Positions 5,976 through 8,878 of a stretch of 8,878 nt of DNA are shown one piece after another (within the stretch, counting starts at the first letter, position 1; every line of letters starts with the position of its first letter). The position numbers were made by a program, and so were the translations under genes. The DNA comes from Nitrospirae bacterium GWC2_57_9 (GTDB lineage Bacteria > Nitrospirota > UBA9217): assembly GCA_001805085.1 (NCBI GenBank), contig MHEA01000169.1:25818-34695 (forward strand). The letters are read 5' to 3'. The notes below the pieces were generated by a model that saw only the letters and a list, made by a program, of their open reading frames with translations, was not told where the DNA came from and made no database searches.

Positions 5976-7256
5976 TTACCAAACGATCAGCAGCTTCGCT
6001 TCATCACCCCCTTCGTTCTTCCAGTGTGAAGGAAAGGATTCCTGCAGATGAATCATATCGCCCGCGCTGAGGTGTTCTTCTCTCCCCTCGATCATCACGG
6101 AAATATCGCCCTCCAGAACGAACACGAGTTCCTCGTCCTTGTGATAAAAGAAATGCCGGTTCATGGCAACACCCGGAGGCAGCACCACGATCCGCGCTGA
6201 AACTTTTTTTCCCGTAGCCGCTTCGTAGACCTTTGCATAGTCCTCGCGCAGGGGCACGCGGGAGAATATTTCCTGTTTTCGCACCAGCCAGGGCGCCTCT
6301 GTCCGCTGGGGACCGGCATCGAGCAGAAGGCCCGGATCGATGCTCAGGGCCCGGCAGAGCTGAAGATAGGTGCTGAGCGACGGGCTGACCTGGTTGTTCT
6401 CGAGCTGGGAAAGGAAGCTGGGCGTGAGGTTCACCTTGTCTGCCAGTTCCTTCTGGCTCATCCCGGTGCGGACCCGCTCCTCCTTCAACTTCGCGCCGAT
6501 GTCGGTGACCGTCTCCTTCCGGTGAGAAGTTATCGTGAGCGAATCTGCCTGGACGTCGTACTGGTGGGGCTTGAAGACCTCCCGGTCGTGTCTGCCTTCC
6601 AGTTTGAGCGCCTTCAGGTAGAGGCTGTTCTTCCGCTTCGACAGGTCGAAGACGACCTGCGTGATGTGCCGGAGATTCGCCTTGAAGCGGGGGCTGTGTG
6701 CCTCTTTTTCCAGGATCCAGTAGGCCACGGTCCCCAGGTCGTACAGCCGGGGGCACATGTAGGTGAAGAATCGGTGCGTGGCGTTCTCGTCCCCCCAGAG
6801 GTCCTGCATGCCCGTCAGGCTGTCGAACACATAGCGCGCGCCGGGCGGCAAGCGGTCCTCGATGGCATTGAGCGTTGCCGTGAAAGCGTCGATGTCGCGG
6901 GGCGCCTCGATCCGGACCACGCCGGGGTCCGGGCTGTCGTAGAACTTGAGGAAGGTGTTGTCGTTCTTCCCCTTGCCCGACGTAAAGCAGTCGATGAGCG
7001 TGAAGTGCTCCGCGGACCGGATCGCCTGGAGGTCGTTCAGCACGCTCTGGGGGGAGCGGTTGAAACTGACATAGATGACCTTCTGGCTTTCCTGGAATGA
7101 ACGGGAGATAAAGTTCCTGATGAAGGCGCCGTACGCCGTGCCTGCCTCGACCTCCCAGACCACGTTGTCGCCGATGGAGAATCCGTCGATGAGGGTATCC
7201 AGGCTGGCCACGCCCGCGGATATCTTATTTTTCGGTAATAGACTGCCGTTCGTCAT
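5976..7256 (-). CDS. Three-domain regulator: degenerate KaiC/RecA-like domain, XRE helix-turn-helix, cupin
   Basis: The 426-aa protein has three parts. Residues 10-235 resemble a KaiC-type RecA fold (ISAGVASLDTLIDG at the start, Walker B-like RYVFDSLTGM at 141-150, late KaiC-like segment LRHITQVVFDL at 195-205). The P-loop position reads EVEAGTAYGAFI (35-46), without the GK[ST] needed for ATP binding. Residues 252-310 are an XRE HTH (MSQKELADKVNLTPSFLSQL). Residues 350-426 are a cupin with His368, His372 and Glu375/376, and later GDMIHLQESFPSHWKNEG. XRE-cupin proteins are usually ligand-responsive transcription factors; the front domain is probably a non-catalytic sensor or oligomerisation module. 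The ATG at 7256 is chosen because the TTGACA promoter predicts a start near 7289, excluding upstream in-frame codons. The Shine-Dalgarno site is poor. Targets are unknown; the adjacent glutamate synthase gene and itself are candidates. Confidence 0.82.
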   Translation of the reverse strand: MTNGSLLPKNKISAGVASLDTLIDGFSIGDNVVWEVEAGTAYGAFIRNFISRSFQESQKVIYVSFNRSPQSVLNDLQAIRSAEHFTLIDCFTSGKGKNDNTFLKFYDSPDPGVVRIEAPRDIDAFTATLNAIEDRLPPGARYVFDSLTGMQDLWGDENATHRFFTYMCPRLYDLGTVAYWILEKEAHSPRFKANLRHITQVVFDLSKRKNSLYLKALKLEGRHDREVFKPHQYDVQADSLTITSHRKETVTDIGAKLKEERVRTGMSQKELADKVNLTPSFLSQLENNQVSPSLSTYLQLCRALSIDPGLLLDAGPQRTEAPWLVRKQEIFSRVPLREDYAKVYEAATGKKVSARIVVLPPGVAMNRHFFYHKDEELVFVLEGDISVMIEGREEHLSAGDMIHLQESFPSHWKNEGGDEAKLLIVW

Positions 7257-7264
7257 GTGCGGTG

Positions 7265-7284
7265 CTCGGCAGGGGATTGCCGAG
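7265..7284 (-). promoter_or_regulatory. Perfect 7-bp inverted repeat in the leader of the KaiC/XRE/cupin gene
   Basis: CTCGGCA and TGCCGAG flank a six-base loop and end eight bases before the ATG at 7256. Relative to the predicted transcription start near 7289 it occupies about +5 to +25. It could be an operator (autoregulation by the XRE domain) or an RNA hairpin that hides the weak ribosome site GAG in its 3' arm. Confidence 0.5.
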
Positions 7285-7295
7285 AATGGAAGCCT

Positions 7296-7324
7296 ATTTT
7301 TGCTCTTTTCCCGCCGGCTGTCAA
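7296..7324 (-). promoter_or_regulatory. Sigma70-type promoter of the KaiC/XRE/cupin gene
   Basis: On the minus strand a perfect TTGACA (7319-7324) is followed after exactly 17 bases by AAAAAT (7296-7301, four of six to consensus). Transcription would start near 7289, giving a leader of about 33 bases. The spacing and -35 box are ideal; the -10 is moderate. Confidence 0.65.
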
Positions 7325-7402
7325 GCATATTTTTGTTGCAAAATCCGGAACATATCGGATAATAAGAAGAAGAAATTGATACAGAGAACAAATCTGAAAA
7401 AT

Positions 7403-7432
7403 TTGACGCTGATAGCGGCGGATTTATTTATG
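7403..7432 (+). promoter_or_regulatory. Candidate promoter of the mreB-like gene
   Basis: TTGACG (7403-7408) is followed after 16-18 bases by an AT-rich TATTTATG region that only loosely matches a -10 box. It would place the start near 7440, leaving a 130-base AT-rich leader with the CCTGTCAG motif (7453-7460) near its beginning. Divergent from the promoter at 7296-7324. Confidence 0.35.
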
Positions 7433-7452
7433 CATTACCGATAAGACTTCGA

Positions 7453-7460
7453 CCTGTCAG
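7453..7460. promoter_or_regulatory. Third copy of the candidate operator core CCTGTCAG
   Basis: The same eight bases as at 625-632 and 2161-2168, here in the divergent region between the KaiC/XRE/cupin gene and the mreB-like gene. The palindrome is CTG-T-CAG in this copy. Confidence 0.3.
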
Positions 7461-7570
7461 TGAAAATCATATTTTATCGGCTTTTTTCTTGTGAACGCTT
7501 CTTGGTTTATTGCTCAACCTATTATCTCTCTGCCTGTTTTCAACTTTGTTGCGAAAGAACCAGAACAAGT

Positions 7571-8605
7571 ATGCCTGATTTTCTCCATGTCCTGACCGAC
7601 TATTTTTCCTGCGACCTTGCCATTGACCTGGGAAGCACGAATACCCTTATCTACCGGAAGGGCTGCGGGATCATGGTGAATGAACCGACGATGGTTGCCC
7701 TCGAGCGCGCCTCGCGGGGTCCCGGCAGCGTCATCGGCGCCGGCACACGGGCAAAAGAATTGTCGGCACATTACGGCAATGAGGTGGTGATCCTGAAACC
7801 TGTCCAGTACGGCGCTGTGGCCGATCTTCCCGCAGCCCGTGAAATGCTCCACCGCTATCTTGCCGCAACACGAAGCCTGTTTCGGAGGGAGCCCCGGGTG
7901 ATCGCCAATGCGCCTGCCCGTGCTTCCCGGCTGGAAAAAGACCTGATCCGGCAGTTGATCCTGTCCACGGGCGCACGAGAAGTATATTTGATCGAAGAAC
8001 CCCGCGCGCTTGCTCTTGGGGCAGGGCTGGACCTTTCCGAAGAGAGATATCATATGGTGGTTGATATCGGCGGGGGTATTACGGAAATGGCGGTCATGGC
8101 AGAGGGAAAGGTTGTCCGGGCAGCCGCGCTGCGGACCGGCGGCGAACAGATGGACCAGGCGATCGCGGAGTATGTTAAAAAACAGCACCGACTTCTCATC
8201 GACCATCATGCCGCGGAACAGATCAAAATGCAGATCGGCGATGCCTGCCCGGGTACGGCCGAAAAAAGCCTCGCGGTCACGGGACTCTACGCCGCCGCTG
8301 ATATGCCGGGCTCGGTACTGGTGACCGCTCAGGAAATCCGCGGCGCACTTTCAGGAACGCTCGCAGCGATCGTCAACGCCATCAAAGCGTTTCTCCGGGC
8401 CCTGTCCCCGCGGCAGTCCGTGGACATCCTGGATGGGGGGATCGTCCTCGCCGGCGGCACGGCCTTGCTGAACAACATGGACCGGCTCCTCGAACGGGAG
8501 CTCCTCTACCCCTTCCTGAAGGTAAAAGACCCGCTTACGTGCCTGGTGCGCGGATCCGGAGATGCCCTGGAGTATCTGGAGCATTTCCGGGACTGCAGAA
8601 AGTGA
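7571..8605 (+). CDS. MreB-family actin-like protein, diverged
   Basis: The 344-aa protein matches MreB in length and order. Phosphate-1 loop is DLAIDLGSTNTLIY (15-28) followed by GIMVNEPTMVAL (33-44). GAREVYLIEEP (134-144) is present, phosphate-2 loop is VVDIGGGITEMAV (163-175), then AEQIKMQIG (215-223), and the adenosine motif is GIVLAGGTALLNNMDRL (290-306) with DPLTCLVRGSG (320-330). Family knowledge: MreB polymerises under the inner membrane and guides cell-wall elongation. Differences from typical MreB include AGGTALL for TGGGALL, and KPVQYGAVADL where typical sequences have a DGVIADF-like segment. This suggests a secondary paralogue. No mreC or mreD follows; the downstream terminator faces the other way. 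ATG 7571 aligns with MreB N-termini; its ribosome site is weak (AGAACAAG). A GTG at 7460 would add an atypical Cys-rich extension. Confidence 0.88.
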   Translation: MPDFLHVLTDYFSCDLAIDLGSTNTLIYRKGCGIMVNEPTMVALERASRGPGSVIGAGTRAKELSAHYGNEVVILKPVQYGAVADLPAAREMLHRYLAATRSLFRREPRVIANAPARASRLEKDLIRQLILSTGAREVYLIEEPRALALGAGLDLSEERYHMVVDIGGGITEMAVMAEGKVVRAAALRTGGEQMDQAIAEYVKKQHRLLIDHHAAEQIKMQIGDACPGTAEKSLAVTGLYAAADMPGSVLVTAQEIRGALSGTLAAIVNAIKAFLRALSPRQSVDILDGGIVLAGGTALLNNMDRLLERELLYPFLKVKDPLTCLVRGSGDALEYLEHFRDCRK

Positions 8606-8625
8606 TCCTGTCCCGGAATCTGCCC

Positions 8626-8654
8626 AAAAAAAAGCCCCGTCCTGGAACGGGGCT
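8626..8654 (-). terminator. Intrinsic terminator for leftward transcription from the right
   Basis: AGCCCCGT (8633-8640) and ACGGGGCT (8647-8654) form an 8-bp perfect stem with a six-base loop. On the minus strand it is followed by a T8 run (8626-8633). It follows the stop of the small ORF 8684-8851 by about 30 bases in that direction. For the rightward mreB-like gene the hairpin has no T-run and would be weak. Confidence 0.85.
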
Positions 8655-8683
8655 GAGAGGAGAGCTTTGCTGTTGTACGTGCT

Positions 8684-8851
8684 TCAGATCTTCTTTTTTT
8701 CTTCGTGGCGCCGATGCTCCGGCTTTTCCCGGTGTATCCGGTGAGGACCTGCTCCGGGGAACTTTGCGACCTGGAGCCTGATCCCTGATCGGATATCGGT
8801 CAGCAGCAGGTTCAGCTCCACTTCGATACGGCTGAATTCCTTCAGGACCAT
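8684..8851 (-). CDS. Small hypothetical protein (55 aa), probable
   Basis: ATG at 8851 is preceded by a strong GGAGG six bases upstream. The frame runs 55 codons to TGA and is closed by an intrinsic terminator about 30 bases later, the layout of a real last gene of a transcript. The product begins MVLKEFSRIEVELNLLLTDI, a predicted helix, and ends in a charged tail rich in His, Arg, Glu and Lys (about 41-55, EHRRHEEKKKI). No family is recognised and there is no signal peptide or membrane segment. It may be co-transcribed with a gene beyond the right edge; a TAG at 8876-8878 on the minus strand could be that gene's stop, but its frame cannot be tested. Confidence 0.5.
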   Translation of the reverse strand: MVLKEFSRIEVELNLLLTDIRSGIRLQVAKFPGAGPHRIHREKPEHRRHEEKKKI

Positions 8852-8878
8852 GATATCCTCCGTTTCCTGCTGATGCTA

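Noticed and set aside
6004..7100. Other open frames overlapping the KaiC/XRE/cupin gene (minus 6004-6756, plus 6522-7100)
   Set aside because: Out-of-frame or antisense shadows with Pro/Arg/Gly-biased or Val/Leu-biased composition and no domain.
7257..7391. N-terminal extension of the KaiC/XRE/cupin protein to upstream TTG/ATG codons
   Set aside because: The upstream codons lie above the predicted transcription start and encode unconserved sequence.

Overview
This is a bacterial window. Coding regions are moderately GC-rich and genes have Shine-Dalgarno sites of the AGGAG type. There are two GC-rich hairpins with T-runs (intrinsic terminators), sigma70-like promoters and an MreB-family gene. 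Many intergenic spaces carry short dispersed repeats of a kind I recall from Desulfobacterota/Geobacter-like and Nitrospirota-like genomes. I cannot assign a genus.

Layout: five consecutive genes run leftward (minus strand). From right to left they are: (i) a three-part regulator with a KaiC/RecA-like domain whose P-loop is degenerate, an XRE helix-turn-helix and a cupin (5976-7256); (ii) an intact FMN-binding glutamate-synthase-type protein of 530 aa (4198-5790); (iii) a tandem paralogue of it, 524 aa when reconstructed, whose frame is broken by a 5-bp tandem duplication near the N-terminus (2441-4020); (iv) an NrpR/DUF128-type regulator, the nitrogen repressor family best known from methanogenic archaea (1128-2129); (v) the first 152 residues of a class II glutamine amidotransferase that runs off the left edge (1-457). 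To the right, a divergently transcribed, diverged MreB-like gene (7571-8605) is followed by a leftward terminator and a likely small leftward ORF (8684-8851).

Working interpretation: genes (ii), (iii) and (v) are separate-polypeptide versions of the FMN and amidotransferase domains of glutamate synthase, as in the archaeal-type or modular enzyme (and in N-methylglutamate synthase). The amidotransferase would release ammonia from glutamine and the FMN subunit would use it to aminate 2-oxoglutarate. The third (GXGXG) subunit is not in the window and is expected just beyond the left edge. The NrpR-like protein between them is a plausible 2-oxoglutarate-responsive regulator. A near-palindromic motif (CCTGTCAG and one variant) lies in three of the gene starts, including inside the proposed nrpR-like promoter, and is the best candidate for a shared operator.

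Non-coding stretches: 458-1127 holds the amidotransferase leader, a leftward terminator, a 12-bp direct repeat and dispersed repeats. 2130-2440 holds the nrpR-like promoter and a pair of inverted repeats. 4021-4197 is largely one long inverted repeat. 5791-5975 holds possible promoter or terminator elements. 7257-7570 is the divergent control region between the KaiC/XRE/cupin gene and the mreB-like gene. No tRNA, rRNA, CRISPR array, transposase or phage gene was seen.
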